From assembly GCA_900104855.1 (NCBI GenBank), contig FNSS01000001.1, positions 5,642,001 to 5,706,000 of the forward strand: a DNA stretch of 64,000 bases, given 5' to 3'. A program made the translations under genes and the position numbers. The stretch is from Rhizobiales bacterium GAS188. Lineage in GTDB: Bacteria; Pseudomonadota; Alphaproteobacteria; Rhizobiales; Beijerinckiaceae. Under the pieces are notes generated by a model, which did not search any database, had not been told where the DNA came from, and worked only from the letters and a program-made list of their open reading frames with translations. Shown here in pieces: positions 45,508-55,197 of the stretch (positions within the stretch are counted from its first letter, which is position 1; every line of letters starts with the position of its first letter).

Positions 45508-47682
45508 ATGACCATGCTTAGCACCACCGCAATCGGCGCTAAGTTCCCTGGCGGAGCGGCCATGGATGTCGCGCGGATCCAAAGGCAGATTTTTGATGAC
45601 GGCTACGCGGATGAATTCATTCCGGCAGTGATGCACTGGCTGCCTATGCGTCCCGGAAGAGAAAGGCTGCTGGAACACGTCGCGCGCTTCATCCCGTTTC
45701 TCGACGCCATCCAGCGATATGATCGAGAATTCGGAGACGGCGAACTCAAGAAGGAAATTCTCCAAGGCCGGTTTGCGGGTGATTTCGTTCCGCGGGTGTT
45801 GCATTGGCTGCAGCATCGTTCCGGCGACGAGCTCAGGAAGTTCCCGGAGTTCACCGACTGGTTCGAGGCCGTTCGAGGCTATGCGAAGACCTTTGGAGAA
45901 ACCCGATTTCTGGCGAGAGCCGCCGATGTCCTGCCGGTGGCCTACCTCTCGGTTGAGAATTATCGCGTCAATTCCGACCAGATGGCGCCGGTCGAGACCG
46001 CCGTCAGCAAGCTCAGCGACCAGGAGATATCGGCTCTTTTCGATCGTGACCCCTGGCTCTGGAATCTTGTCATGAGCATGTGGGAGTATGCGAACGGAAA
46101 GACTCGTCTGACCACATATCCGTGGAATATCTCGCTTCCCATCGCCGATATTTGCAATGCGCGCTGCATTTTTTGCACGTCGTGGCTGGAGGGTCGGGAG
46201 CTCATTTCGCTGGAACAGATCGACGCATTGGACGAAGCGATTCGACATGCGCTGTATCTGGGGCTTGTGGGTCACGGCGAACCGATGGCGCATCCCAAGT
46301 TCAAGGAAATCGCCGACAAGCTTTCGCGTCTCATCGATCGGCGCGCCACGCTTTACACAATAACCAACGGCTATTTCCTGACGAGTATGTTCGAGCAACT
46401 CGAGCGCCTCAACATCATGTCGTATTCGATCAGCCTGAATGCTGCGAGCGCGGCCGTGCATGAAGAGGTGATGGGGCTCGGCGCGAACGGTTTCGAGCAG
46501 GTGCTGGGCGGCATAAGGAAGTTGATCGCCTATCGGGAGACGAAAAATCCGGATCTGAGAGTCTACATCACGATGGTCGTGACGGCGCAGAACGTTCACG
46601 AAGCCGCGGAATTCGTCCGTCTCGGCAATGAGCTCGGCGTCACGGAGATCTGGCTGCGTTCATTGCTGCCGCAAAGCTCGCATGTCCCTGGGCTGAACTA
46701 TCATTTGCTGCCCCCCAGCGCTCATCCCGAATTCAAGACGCATCAGGCAGCCGCCATCCAGGCCATTGCCGGCTCCAGGGTGCCGGTGCAAGCCGACCCG
46801 AATGCCTGGGCGATGGACGTCATCTCGCCGATGTTGCGCGAGGAGGTCCGGCGAAATCCGCCGGCTTTGATCCACCGTGAGGATGCTTTGCGGGATCGAA
46901 AGCTGCGCATGCAGAGCGCGCATCTTTACAAGGCCGAGCGGACAGCGCTTCAGGGGCAGCGCCGAAATGATGCCGGCACGATCGTGAGCATGTCCGGGGG
47001 AGAGCTGCATATTGCGACCCCCGCGGCGCCTTATTCGTTTGCCGCTGAAATCGCCATTACGCGGCAGCTCGGAGCACTGGAGGGCGCAAGATCGCCAAGC
47101 TTGAATATTGATGTGAAGGTCAATGCCGGCATTGTCGGAATCGGTGTGCTGGATTCGCAGACACATCAGTTCACCGATCGGAAATTCATCGCCGCCGGCT
47201 TCGACGGGGTCCTGACATTAGACCTGCCCTCCGATGTCGAAGCGCATTTGATTGTGGAGAACGGTGACGAGAAGGGTGGCGCGTCGCAGGCGTCAATTCG
47301 GAGCATGACTGCGGTTGCACAACAACCGGAAGGCCTATTGGGAGGCCTGAGGCTGCGCGCGCCGTCACAGTCGATCGATTTGATATCGCATCTCAAGATT
47401 CATAATCCGGCGGATCCGCTCGACGATGGGCTGAATCCATTGGGCCGGACGCCCCGTCTGGCTTGCCGGGCCGTCTACTACAATCTCTATATCAACGAGA
47501 TGTTTTTTCGCGTGAATCCATGTTGCTACATGCAGAACGTACCCGGGTATCAAGAGGTGCGTTTCGATGGCTCGGCGAAATTCATGGATGTGTGGAACTC
47601 GCCGGCTTTCATCGACATCCGAACGAAGCTTCGCGATGGGCCGCTTTACGCGGCCTGCCGTCGCTGTCCGGAGAAGTGGTGA
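45508..47682 (+). CDS. Radical SAM protein with embedded beta-rich domain and C-terminal cluster-binding motif
   Basis: The protein has 724 residues. An N-terminal region (1-195) precedes the radical SAM motif ICNARCIFCTSW (about 215-226) and the HGEP glycine-rich strand (LYLGLVGHGEPMAHPK). From about 500 to 620 there is a beta-rich insertion (SLNIDVKVNAGIVGIGVLDS, VLTLDLPSDVEAHLIVENG) resembling a jelly-roll domain seen fused to FkbM-type and glycosyl transferases. The end (VNPCCYMQNVPGYQEV, then YAACRRCPEKW) looks like a SPASM/twitch auxiliary iron-sulfur site. A start at 45562, with GGCGGAG upstream, is also possible. It is divergent from recA. The substrate is unknown, possibly a carbohydrate. 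Confidence 0.85.
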   Translation: MTMLSTTAIGAKFPGGAAMDVARIQRQIFDDGYADEFIPAVMHWLPMRPGRERLLEHVARFIPFLDAIQRYDREFGDGELKKEILQGRFAGDFVPRVLHWLQHRSGDELRKFPEFTDWFEAVRGYAKTFGETRFLARAADVLPVAYLSVENYRVNSDQMAPVETAVSKLSDQEISALFDRDPWLWNLVMSMWEYANGKTRLTTYPWNISLPIADICNARCIFCTSWLEGRELISLEQIDALDEAIRHALYLGLVGHGEPMAHPKFKEIADKLSRLIDRRATLYTITNGYFLTSMFEQLERLNIMSYSISLNAASAAVHEEVMGLGANGFEQVLGGIRKLIAYRETKNPDLRVYITMVVTAQNVHEAAEFVRLGNELGVTEIWLRSLLPQSSHVPGLNYHLLPPSAHPEFKTHQAAAIQAIAGSRVPVQADPNAWAMDVISPMLREEVRRNPPALIHREDALRDRKLRMQSAHLYKAERTALQGQRRNDAGTIVSMSGGELHIATPAAPYSFAAEIAITRQLGALEGARSPSLNIDVKVNAGIVGIGVLDSQTHQFTDRKFIAAGFDGVLTLDLPSDVEAHLIVENGDEKGGASQASIRSMTAVAQQPEGLLGGLRLRAPSQSIDLISHLKIHNPADPLDDGLNPLGRTPRLACRAVYYNLYINEMFFRVNPCCYMQNVPGYQEVRFDGSAKFMDVWNSPAFIDIRTKLRDGPLYAACRRCPEKW

Positions 47683-47767
47683 GGTCGCGATCTCGTCCGG
47701 CCGACGCGATCGATCCCGATAGAACCTAGTACTGTGAATCATAGAAAGCTGATACGCGGATCGTTAT

Positions 47768-47980
47768 GCGCCTATCCCTCCCATGCGGAGCAGGGGAGGG
47801 TGGCAGATCTTGAACAGAAAGACTCTGCGCAGCGAGCCGGGTGGAGTGCGTTTCCGGAGAAGTCCCCCACCGTCCGCTCCTCCCGGCTCCCCAATCCTGG
47901 CACCCAAGCGCATCAGTAAGATGCCGGGGGTCGCGTCCACCCTCCCCCGCTCGCTGCGCTCGCGGAGGAGGGATGAGCGG
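47768..47980. repeat. Intergenic repeat family member, copy A
   Basis: It begins CCTATCCCTCCCATGCGGAG and ends with CTCGCTGCGCTCGCGGAGG and AGGGAT. The central parts include GCGAGCCGGGTGG and TTTCCGGAGAAG. Copies with the same ends lie at 58396-58538 and 63555-63737. The surrounding gap 47683-48361 contains no recognised gene. Confidence 0.75.
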
Positions 47981-48361
47981 ACATGACTCATCCCTCAATG
48001 ACAGTCGGTACAAGTGCAGGGAATCCGAAGCGATCTACAATCGTCATCCGAAGGATGAGAGGGCTGCGTTCGCGTCACGCGGAGCGGACCATTCGGTCTG
48101 CAGGTAACTCGTTAGAGGTACCCATTTCTGGTCAATATAGAGGCGACAATCGCACGCTCCAGCTCGTATACGGTTAGTTCGTTACAGCGGCCTTGCAGCA
48201 GCCTTCCAGCAGGTGCCAAGAAGTCGTGCCGGCGATCTCCGGAGAAATGATTCGCCAAAGTTTTGGAAACCGGGCAGAGTAGCCGGGATCATCTAAATCG
48301 AGGGGGTGGAACGCAGCTCGACCGGCACGGGGGCCGGCGTTTTTGGGTGTGGGATGTAGTC

Positions 48362-50587
48362 ATGCCTCGTGTGAGGCCGGCACCCCTTCGCTTGCGGCTC
48401 TTGGCCGGCGTGGCCGTTTTGGCCCTCGTCGGGCCTCGCGCGGCTTTGGCCGACCAGGTCGGCACCGCGGGTGCCGCCAATGTGCGCTCGGCGGGGACCC
48501 CGCCCGGGAGCGCGACGCGCGTCATTTCGATCGGCAGCGAGGTCGTCGCCGACGAAAAGATCGAGACCTCCGGCAGCGGCAGCGTCCAGCTCATCTTCAT
48601 CGACAAGACGACGCTCAATATCGGCCCGAATGCCAGCATCGTCATCGATAAGTTCGTCTACGACCCCGCAACCTCCCAGGGACAGATGGCTGTCTCGCTC
48701 GGCAAGGGCGTGCTGCGCGTGGTCGGCGGCCAGGTGACGCATACGGGTGGCGCGCAGATCACAACGCCGTTCGCTACCATCGGGCTGCGCGGCGGCATCC
48801 TCACGGTCAGCCACGTGCCCGGCGCCTGCGATGGCGCAGGTTCCGCAACATGCGGCACACAGGCGATTCTCGGCTATGGCGTCATGACCATCACATCGGC
48901 CGGCGTCAGCCAGACCATCCTGCGTCCGGGCTCGGGTATCTCGGTCCTCGGGACCGCCCTTCCGCCCTCAACGCCGTTCAAGGCGTCCGCCGCTCAGGTT
49001 GCGGCCTTGAACGCGGTGCTGACGAGCCGTCCCGGGCAGCATGGCGGTTCAACGGCCGAGCCGACGAATGAACAGGCTGAGAAGAACAATATCGGGACCG
49101 GCAAATCCGCTATCGACACATCCGCGATCGAGGATGAGGCAGACAGGATCGCGAGGCTGGCTCTTCAGCTCGCACAGCAAGGCGCGCAGTCCGCGCAGAA
49201 GGTGCTGACCCAGAACATGTCGCCACCGCCTCCGCCACCGCCTCCGCCGCCACCTCCGCCGCCACCACCGCCGCCACCACCGCCTCCGCCGCCACCACCG
49301 CCTCCGCCGCCACCACCGCCTCCGCCGCCACCACCGCCTCCGCCGCCACCACCGCCTCCGCCGCCACCACCGCCTCCGCCGCCACCACCGCCTCCGCCGC
49401 CACCACCGCCTCCGCCGCCACCTCCGCCTCCGCCGCCACCTCCGCCGCCGCCGCCGCCTCCACCGCCGCCTCCACCGCCGCCGCCACCACCGCCTCCACC
49501 GCCGCCGCCTCCACCGCCTCCACCGCCACCGCCGCCTCCGCCTCCGCCTCCACCGCCGCCTCCGCCGCCGCCTGATGACGACGATCATGAGCATCATTCG
49601 GATGGCGGCCCGCGAATTCTGGCTTCGCCTCATCATTGGGACCGGCATTCGGTTGCCGCTCCGCTGCCGGACGCAAAGCATCGCCCGCAAGGGGATCTGC
49701 GTCTCCAGCCGGCCCCTGTGCAGGGGACGCAGCAGGGGCTAATTCTGCCTGCGCATCATCCTTGGGACCGGCACCCGCTTCCCGACCAGCCGTTGAATGT
49801 GCATCGCCACCTGCAAGGAGATCTGCATCTTCCCCTGCAGCGCCAGAGGGAAACGCAGCAGAATCTGCGCTCACCACCTTGCGAGTGCGGTTACAGATTC
49901 TGGGGCAGTTGGTCGACGAGCACTGCCCGCATCGACGCGGCAAGGAGCATCGAAACCCATGCCGGACGGCATGACCTCGGTTTGCAACCCGGCATTGCCC
50001 GGCCGGGGCAAGCGGGTGTCCCGGGAACGGACAAGACGAACTCGGCCAAGATCGGACCGGATGGCAAGATCTTATCGGATGGCAAGATCGGACCGAATGC
50101 CAAGATCTTATCGGATGCCAAGTCAGGCCCGCCGGCATGGATTCACGGTCGCAAATTCGAGATGGGAGGCCCCGGCTCCGGCCGTATCGTCAGCGGATTG
50201 GCGGGGCCGGGCGGCAATCCGGCTGCAGGCAAGCCGAACTTGGCCGGAACCGTCCCGGGTGCCATACCGGGCCCGCAGACGGGGATTCACGATCGCGGAC
50301 TCGATCTCAAAGGCCTAGGCTCCGGCCGTCTCGCCGGCGGATTGGCGGAGCCGGGCGGCAATCCCGCGGCAGGCAAGTCGAGCTTGGCTGGAATCGTCCC
50401 GGGTGCCATACCGGGCCCGCAGACGGGGATTCACGATCGCAGATTCGACCTCGGAGGCCCGGCCACGGCGCATTTCGTCCATGGCCTTGGAGCAACGGGC
50501 GGCAATCCGCATATCGGGCTTGGCGGGCCATATTTGGCCGGCCCGAATTTCCTCGCAAATGGCTTCCTTCACGGGCGAATCCGTTGA
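48362..50587 (+). CDS. Exported FecR-domain protein with 117-residue polyproline tract
   Basis: The 741-residue protein has a signal peptide (LRLRLLAGVAVLALVGPRAA, then LA) and a FecR-like domain (about 40-190: SIGSEVVADEKIETSGSGSV, LNIGPNASIVIDKFVYDP, GLRGGILTV). A short helix is followed by 117 consecutive proline codons (49223-49573) and a His/Asp-rich patch. The C-terminus consists of Gly/Pro-rich repeats: two 48-residue copies (50168-50311, 50312-50455) and the start of a third. FecR-type domains can bind surface or cell-wall components, and the polyproline rod would hold the two ends apart. An autotransporter gene follows. ATG 48362 opens the signal peptide. Confidence 0.8.
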   Translation: MPRVRPAPLRLRLLAGVAVLALVGPRAALADQVGTAGAANVRSAGTPPGSATRVISIGSEVVADEKIETSGSGSVQLIFIDKTTLNIGPNASIVIDKFVYDPATSQGQMAVSLGKGVLRVVGGQVTHTGGAQITTPFATIGLRGGILTVSHVPGACDGAGSATCGTQAILGYGVMTITSAGVSQTILRPGSGISVLGTALPPSTPFKASAAQVAALNAVLTSRPGQHGGSTAEPTNEQAEKNNIGTGKSAIDTSAIEDEADRIARLALQLAQQGAQSAQKVLTQNMSPPPPPPPPPPPPPPPPPPPPPPPPPPPPPPPPPPPPPPPPPPPPPPPPPPPPPPPPPPPPPPPPPPPPPPPPPPPPPPPPPPPPPPPPPPPPPPPPPPPPPPPPPPPPPPPPPPPPPDDDDHEHHSDGGPRILASPHHWDRHSVAAPLPDAKHRPQGDLRLQPAPVQGTQQGLILPAHHPWDRHPLPDQPLNVHRHLQGDLHLPLQRQRETQQNLRSPPCECGYRFWGSWSTSTARIDAARSIETHAGRHDLGLQPGIARPGQAGVPGTDKTNSAKIGPDGKILSDGKIGPNAKILSDAKSGPPAWIHGRKFEMGGPGSGRIVSGLAGPGGNPAAGKPNLAGTVPGAIPGPQTGIHDRGLDLKGLGSGRLAGGLAEPGGNPAAGKSSLAGIVPGAIPGPQTGIHDRRFDLGGPATAHFVHGLGATGGNPHIGLGGPYLAGPNFLANGFLHGRIR
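49223..49573 (+). repeat. Proline-codon minisatellite (117 codons)
   Basis: Every in-frame codon is CCA, CCG or CCT; CCC is not used. Seven perfect tandem copies of an 18-bp unit (CCTCCGCCGCCACCACCG) lie at 49283-49408, flanked by variant units. Copy-number changes in units of 18 bp would keep the reading frame and change the length of the proline rod. Confidence 0.95.
50168..50455 (+). repeat. Two 144-bp tandem repeats in the FecR-type gene
   Basis: The copies 50168-50311 and 50312-50455 are highly similar and encode 48-residue units containing GSGR, GGNPAAGK, VPGAIPGPQTGIHDR. A third, diverged unit begins at 50456. Just upstream, shorter repeats encode KIGPDGKILSDGKIGPNAK. Confidence 0.85.
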
Positions 50588-51074
50588 CGCAGCCTACGGT
50601 GCCGTCCGGTCCTCGCTGAACCGGCGCCTCGGCCAAATCAATGCCTTCGAATCAGCGACGCCTCGCTGGGCTCGGCTGCGAATAACGGGATCGTGAATTG
50701 AATAAACGTGTCGCGCCCGGCAAGCCTAAGCATAGCTGCGGGGTTCCCAAGGCATCCGTCGAGTCGTGCTATTGGGATTTCTTTCCTTTCGCTGACGGGC
50801 TTACCGCGGCCGGCGATATGGCTGCTATGGCTGCAAGTCCAAGGGGTCGGCGATCTCTTGCGATAGCTGACGAGATCACGCGCTCAGCGAGCTGACGCGT
50901 GAATGAGGCAATCGTGCATTGAATAAGCCTGTCATGCCCGGCGAGGCGAGCCTCTGGGCATGCGCACACCGGACAGGTTGATCGGGGGCCTCTCGAGGTC
51001 GCGGGCGCGCGCGCTCGGTCTTGATTGAACGTGATTCGAGTTGGCGCTGATCGGCGTCCAATGGCGGGGCCATC
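50588..51074. other. Intergenic region before the autotransporter
   Basis: No gene is recognised. Two similar blocks, around 50690-50722 and 50909-50942, share ATTGAATAA followed by GTC and GCCCGGC, a short direct repeat of unknown role. The autotransporter promoter should lie here. Confidence 0.45.
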
Positions 51075-54000
51075 ATGATCAATGACTTGTTGCGGCGGGT
51101 GGCCGGTTGCGCGCGCCTGCGTCGAAGCTGCGCCGATCGCCTTGCCGCCGCCATCATGTCGGCGGCGCTGCTCTGTCTCGGTTCGCAAGCCGCATCGGCC
51201 GCTTGCTCGACCACGGGACCGGACCCGGTCATTTTGAACTGCGCCACCACCACGACATCCAACACCACCAACCTCAATCCGAACAATGCCGCGACCAGCG
51301 ACGCCCTTCAGGAATTCGCTGCCGATATCCGGGGCACCGTCGCTTCCGCCGCGGTGGTCGACGGGTTCGTGCTGAAGCTGAAAACCGACAAGGTGAATGG
51401 CGGCGTCACCATGACCAATAATGGCGCCGTCACGACCAATCAGCTGACCACCGCCCTGCAGCTGACCGGGAATGGCGGCCTCGTCACCTATTCGGGCACG
51501 GGAACCGTCAGCAATACCGGCACCGGCACGGCGCTCGCTCTCAGCAATGCCGATCCTGGTGGGATCATGGCCACCATCACCAACGCCGTGAATGCCGGCA
51601 ACGGCGCAGGCCTCACCACAGCGACCGGAACCGGATCCGTCCAGGTGACGGTCACGAGCACGGGCAGCGTGACGGGAAACTCCGTAGGCGGCATCCAGTT
51701 CAACGGGGGCGGCATCAACACGCTGACCAATTCCGGAGGGCTCGTCCAAGGTGTGGGAGCCAACACCATCGGCGTCACCGCCACGAATGTCGGCGTCACC
51801 AACCAGGCCGGCGGAACGATCACGGGCGACCTCGCCGGCATCCTCGCCTCCGGCACCGTGGCCATCGGCAGCAACACGACCGGCTCGACCATATCGGGGA
51901 CGGGCGCCGGCTCTTCGGGCGTCAGCGCCGCGATCGTGACCGGCTCCAATGACGGCACGATCACGGGCTCCATCAACGGCATTCTCACGACAGGCGGCGT
52001 GAACATCACCAGCAATTCGGGAACGATTTCAGGCACGGGCGGTGTCGGAACGGGTATCAGCTCCGGCGCCGACGTGACCATCGCCAATGCCGGCAATGTC
52101 ACGGGGACCGACACCGGCATCAACGCGATCACGACTGCGAATATCACCAATTCCGGGACGATTTCGGGCGCGAATACCTTTGGCGTCGTCGCCAACGGCG
52201 ATGTGACGGTTCACAGCAATGCGGGCACGATCTCCGGCGGCGACAGGGCGATCTTCAGCCAGACCGGCAATGTGACCGTCACCAATCTCGCCGGAGCGAT
52301 GATCACAGGGGCCAATGAGGGGATCGCCGCCGTCGGCAACACAATGGTGATCAATTCCGGGACGATCACCGGAATAGGCTCGGATGCCATCGGCGGCGAC
52401 ACGGTGACGATCACCAATAATCAATCCGGCCTCATTCAGGGCACCGCGGCCGGCAGTATCGGCGTCAGCGGCAATACCGTCATGGTCACCTCGAATGCCG
52501 GAACGATTTCAGGTGAACAGATCGGCATCAGCGCCACGACTGCGAATGTGACGAATTCCGGCCAGATCACCGCCACGGCGGCGGCGGGGAGCACGGCAAC
52601 CAGGGGCATCGTTGCGACAGACGTCACCGTGATGAATTCCGGAACGATTGCGGCAGCCGGCGGGACGGCCGCCGCGAGCTCGATCGGCATTCAGTCGACG
52701 ACCGCGCGGATCACCAACATGGCGAACGGTGCCATTTCCGGAGCGCTCGACGGCATCAACACGACCGACACGACGACGGTGACGAATTCGGGCGCGATCA
52801 GCGGCACGGGCCGCACCGGCATCCGCGTCGGCAATGCCACGATCATGAATTTCGGGACCGTGACGGGCGCTACCGGCATCGCCTTCAGGGGTGGTGGATT
52901 TGGCGCCGCCGGCAGCGTCTTCAATGCCGGCACCATCACCGGGACCGGTGGAACCGCGATCAATTTCGCCATCAGCCCGTCGACCGGGCCCTATTCGCTC
53001 ACCATCGCTCCGGGGAGCGTGATCAATGGCAATGTGCTCGGCACGGGCAATGACACCTTCCAGCTCGGCGGCAGCGGGACCGGCACGTTCAATGTCGGCA
53101 CCATCGGCGCGGCGTTGCAATATCGGGGCTTTGCGATTTTCAATAAGGTCGACGCCTCGACCTGGACGCTGACCGGTTCGGGCGCGCAGAACTGGACGAT
53201 CAGCCAGGGCACCTTGATCGGCGACACCAACAGCCTCGGCGGCAGCCTGATCACCGACAATGCCGCGCTCGTCTTCAGCCAGGGTTTCGACGGCACTTAC
53301 GCAGGCGTGATCGCCGGCACGGGCAGCCTGGCGAAGCTCGGCACAGGCGCGCTGATCTTGACTGGAATCAGCACCTACACGGGCGGCACGACGGTTGCGG
53401 CCGGCACCTTGGCGGTCGATGGCGCGATTGTCGGTTCGGCGGTGACGGTCGCGAGCGGAGCGGTTCTCGGCGGGCGCGGCACGGTGGGGGCCGTATCGGC
53501 GCTGAGCGGCGCGACCATCGCACCCGGCGCGATCACGCCGTTCGGCACGCTCAACGTCTCGGGCAATGTCAGCTTTGCGGCAGGCTCAGCCTTCCTCGTC
53601 AACATCAATGCGGCGGGCCAGAACGACAAGCTCATGGCGAACGGCCAGGCGGTGCTGCAAGGGGGAACCGTGCAAGTCCTGGCGGCGAATGGCAGCTACA
53701 CGCCCTCGACGCGCTACACCCTGCTCACGGCGAATGGCGGCGTGTCCGGGACCTTCGCGCAGCTTTCGACGTCATCGAACCTCGCCTTTCTGACGCCAAC
53801 CCTGAGCTATGACGCCAATGACGTCTTCCTCGGCTTCCAGCAGACGGTGACGCCGCAGGGCACGCCTGTGACCTTCCCCTCGGTCGCGGTAACCCGCAAC
53901 CAGGCGGCATCGGCTGCCGCCGTGCAAGCTCTCGGCCTCGGCAACCCAGTCTTCAATGCGGTGCTGGGGCAGAGCGTCACGGGAGCGCGCCAGGCCTTCG

Positions 54001-55073
54001 ATGCGCTCTCCGGCGAGGTGCATGCGAGTGCCGTCAGCGCCGGCCTTGCCGATAGCGGCCTGCCGCGCGATGCCATCCTCGGCCGCTTGAGCGACACGGA
54101 CGAGCCGCTGCTCGGCGCCGCCAGGACCATGACCGGGATCTATGCGGCCGACCTGCCGGGACGCCGTCCCGATCTCGCCCCGGTCGAGCTGCGCCTCTTC
54201 TCTCCCCGAAGTTTTGGGGTCTGGGGCCAAGGCTTCGGCAATTTCGGCCGCACCAGCTCCGACCGCAACGCGGCCTCGCTCGAGCGCTCGACCGGCGGCT
54301 TCATCCTCGGTGCCGATACGATAGTGGCCAGCGGCTGGAGCGGAGTCTGGCGCTTCGGCATCGCCGGCGGCTACACCAATGACAGTTTCGAGGCGAGAGC
54401 GCGCCAGTCCTCCGGCACTTTCGAGAGCGTCTTCGGGGCTCTCTATGCCGGGGTGCGCTATGGGGATCTCGACCTGAAATCCGGCCTGGTGCTCGGCACG
54501 AACAGCACCTCGACGCATCGCCGCATCCAGTTCCCCGGCTTCTCGGACGCGGCCGCCTCGAGCCATGGCGGCCTGACCGCGCAGGCCTTCGGCGAGGCGG
54601 GCTATCGCTTCGGGCTGTCCGGCCTCGATCTGCGGAGCTTTGGTCTTGCCCGCGCCGTGCTCGAGCCCGTCATCGGCGCAGCCGCCATCCATCTGCATCA
54701 GGATCGCTTCGTCGAGACCGGCGGCTTTGCGGCGCTCACCGGCGTCGGGCGCGATTATGATCTTGCCACCACGACCGTCGCGCTGCGGGCCGAGGCGACG
54801 CTCGACACTACCTTGCCGCTCACGGCCCGCGCGCTCCTCGGTTGGCGGCATGCCTTCGGCGACGCCAAGCCCTCGGTCCTGCTCGCCTTCCAGGGCGGGG
54901 CGCAAAGTTTTAGCGTCGCTGGCGTGCCGATCGACAGCGATGCGCTGATCGCCGAGGCCGGCCTCGATTACAGCCTCTCGCCAACGCTCACCCTCGGCGT
55001 CGCCTATTCGGGCCAGTTCGGGCAACGCGCCAGGGACAACGCCATCAAGGGCAATCTCGAAGCGCGCTTCTGA
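51075..55073 (+). CDS. Autotransporter (type Va) with beta-helix passenger
   Basis: The 1,332-residue protein has a long basic signal region followed by a hydrophobic stretch (AAAIMSAALLCLGSQAASA). A passenger of about 850 residues is made of Asn/Gly/Thr-rich beta-helix turns (repeating NSGTISG-type motifs). It contains a PATR-like segment (LAKLGTGALILTGISTYTGG, then TTVAAGTLAVDG). The last 280 residues are an autotransporter barrel (FGVWGQGFGNFGRTSS onward) ending in RF, as outer-membrane proteins do. Such proteins display adhesins or enzymes on the cell surface. No protease catalytic motif is seen, so adhesion is the likelier role. Confidence 0.92.
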   Translation: MINDLLRRVAGCARLRRSCADRLAAAIMSAALLCLGSQAASAACSTTGPDPVILNCATTTTSNTTNLNPNNAATSDALQEFAADIRGTVASAAVVDGFVLKLKTDKVNGGVTMTNNGAVTTNQLTTALQLTGNGGLVTYSGTGTVSNTGTGTALALSNADPGGIMATITNAVNAGNGAGLTTATGTGSVQVTVTSTGSVTGNSVGGIQFNGGGINTLTNSGGLVQGVGANTIGVTATNVGVTNQAGGTITGDLAGILASGTVAIGSNTTGSTISGTGAGSSGVSAAIVTGSNDGTITGSINGILTTGGVNITSNSGTISGTGGVGTGISSGADVTIANAGNVTGTDTGINAITTANITNSGTISGANTFGVVANGDVTVHSNAGTISGGDRAIFSQTGNVTVTNLAGAMITGANEGIAAVGNTMVINSGTITGIGSDAIGGDTVTITNNQSGLIQGTAAGSIGVSGNTVMVTSNAGTISGEQIGISATTANVTNSGQITATAAAGSTATRGIVATDVTVMNSGTIAAAGGTAAASSIGIQSTTARITNMANGAISGALDGINTTDTTTVTNSGAISGTGRTGIRVGNATIMNFGTVTGATGIAFRGGGFGAAGSVFNAGTITGTGGTAINFAISPSTGPYSLTIAPGSVINGNVLGTGNDTFQLGGSGTGTFNVGTIGAALQYRGFAIFNKVDASTWTLTGSGAQNWTISQGTLIGDTNSLGGSLITDNAALVFSQGFDGTYAGVIAGTGSLAKLGTGALILTGISTYTGGTTVAAGTLAVDGAIVGSAVTVASGAVLGGRGTVGAVSALSGATIAPGAITPFGTLNVSGNVSFAAGSAFLVNINAAGQNDKLMANGQAVLQGGTVQVLAANGSYTPSTRYTLLTANGGVSGTFAQLSTSSNLAFLTPTLSYDANDVFLGFQQTVTPQGTPVTFPSVAVTRNQAASAAAVQALGLGNPVFNAVLGQSVTGARQAFDALSGEVHASAVSAGLADSGLPRDAILGRLSDTDEPLLGAARTMTGIYAADLPGRRPDLAPVELRLFSPRSFGVWGQGFGNFGRTSSDRNAASLERSTGGFILGADTIVASGWSGVWRFGIAGGYTNDSFEARARQSSGTFESVFGALYAGVRYGDLDLKSGLVLGTNSTSTHRRIQFPGFSDAAASSHGGLTAQAFGEAGYRFGLSGLDLRSFGLARAVLEPVIGAAAIHLHQDRFVETGGFAALTGVGRDYDLATTTVALRAEATLDTTLPLTARALLGWRHAFGDAKPSVLLAFQGGAQSFSVAGVPIDSDALIAEAGLDYSLSPTLTLGVAYSGQFGQRARDNAIKGNLEARF

Positions 55074-55197
55074 TTTGCCGCGAGCGTCGCGAGAGGTTCG
55101 CGCGCCGGCCAGCGAGCGCCTTTGGACATCACCCCCTGTTGAGTCCGAAGCCGAATTCCGGCAGCCCAATTCGATCATCTTGACGGTCTGCGCCAGC

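Noticed and set aside
49223-49573. CRISPR-like array suggested by regular repeats
   Set aside because: The repeats are contiguous without unique spacers and encode proline in frame; it is a minisatellite.
49110-50138. Long minus-strand frame opposite the proline tract (Ala/Val/Glu repeats)
   Set aside because: It is the mirror image of the proline codon repeat; the plus-strand frame has a signal peptide and FecR domain, so the minus frame is a composition shadow.
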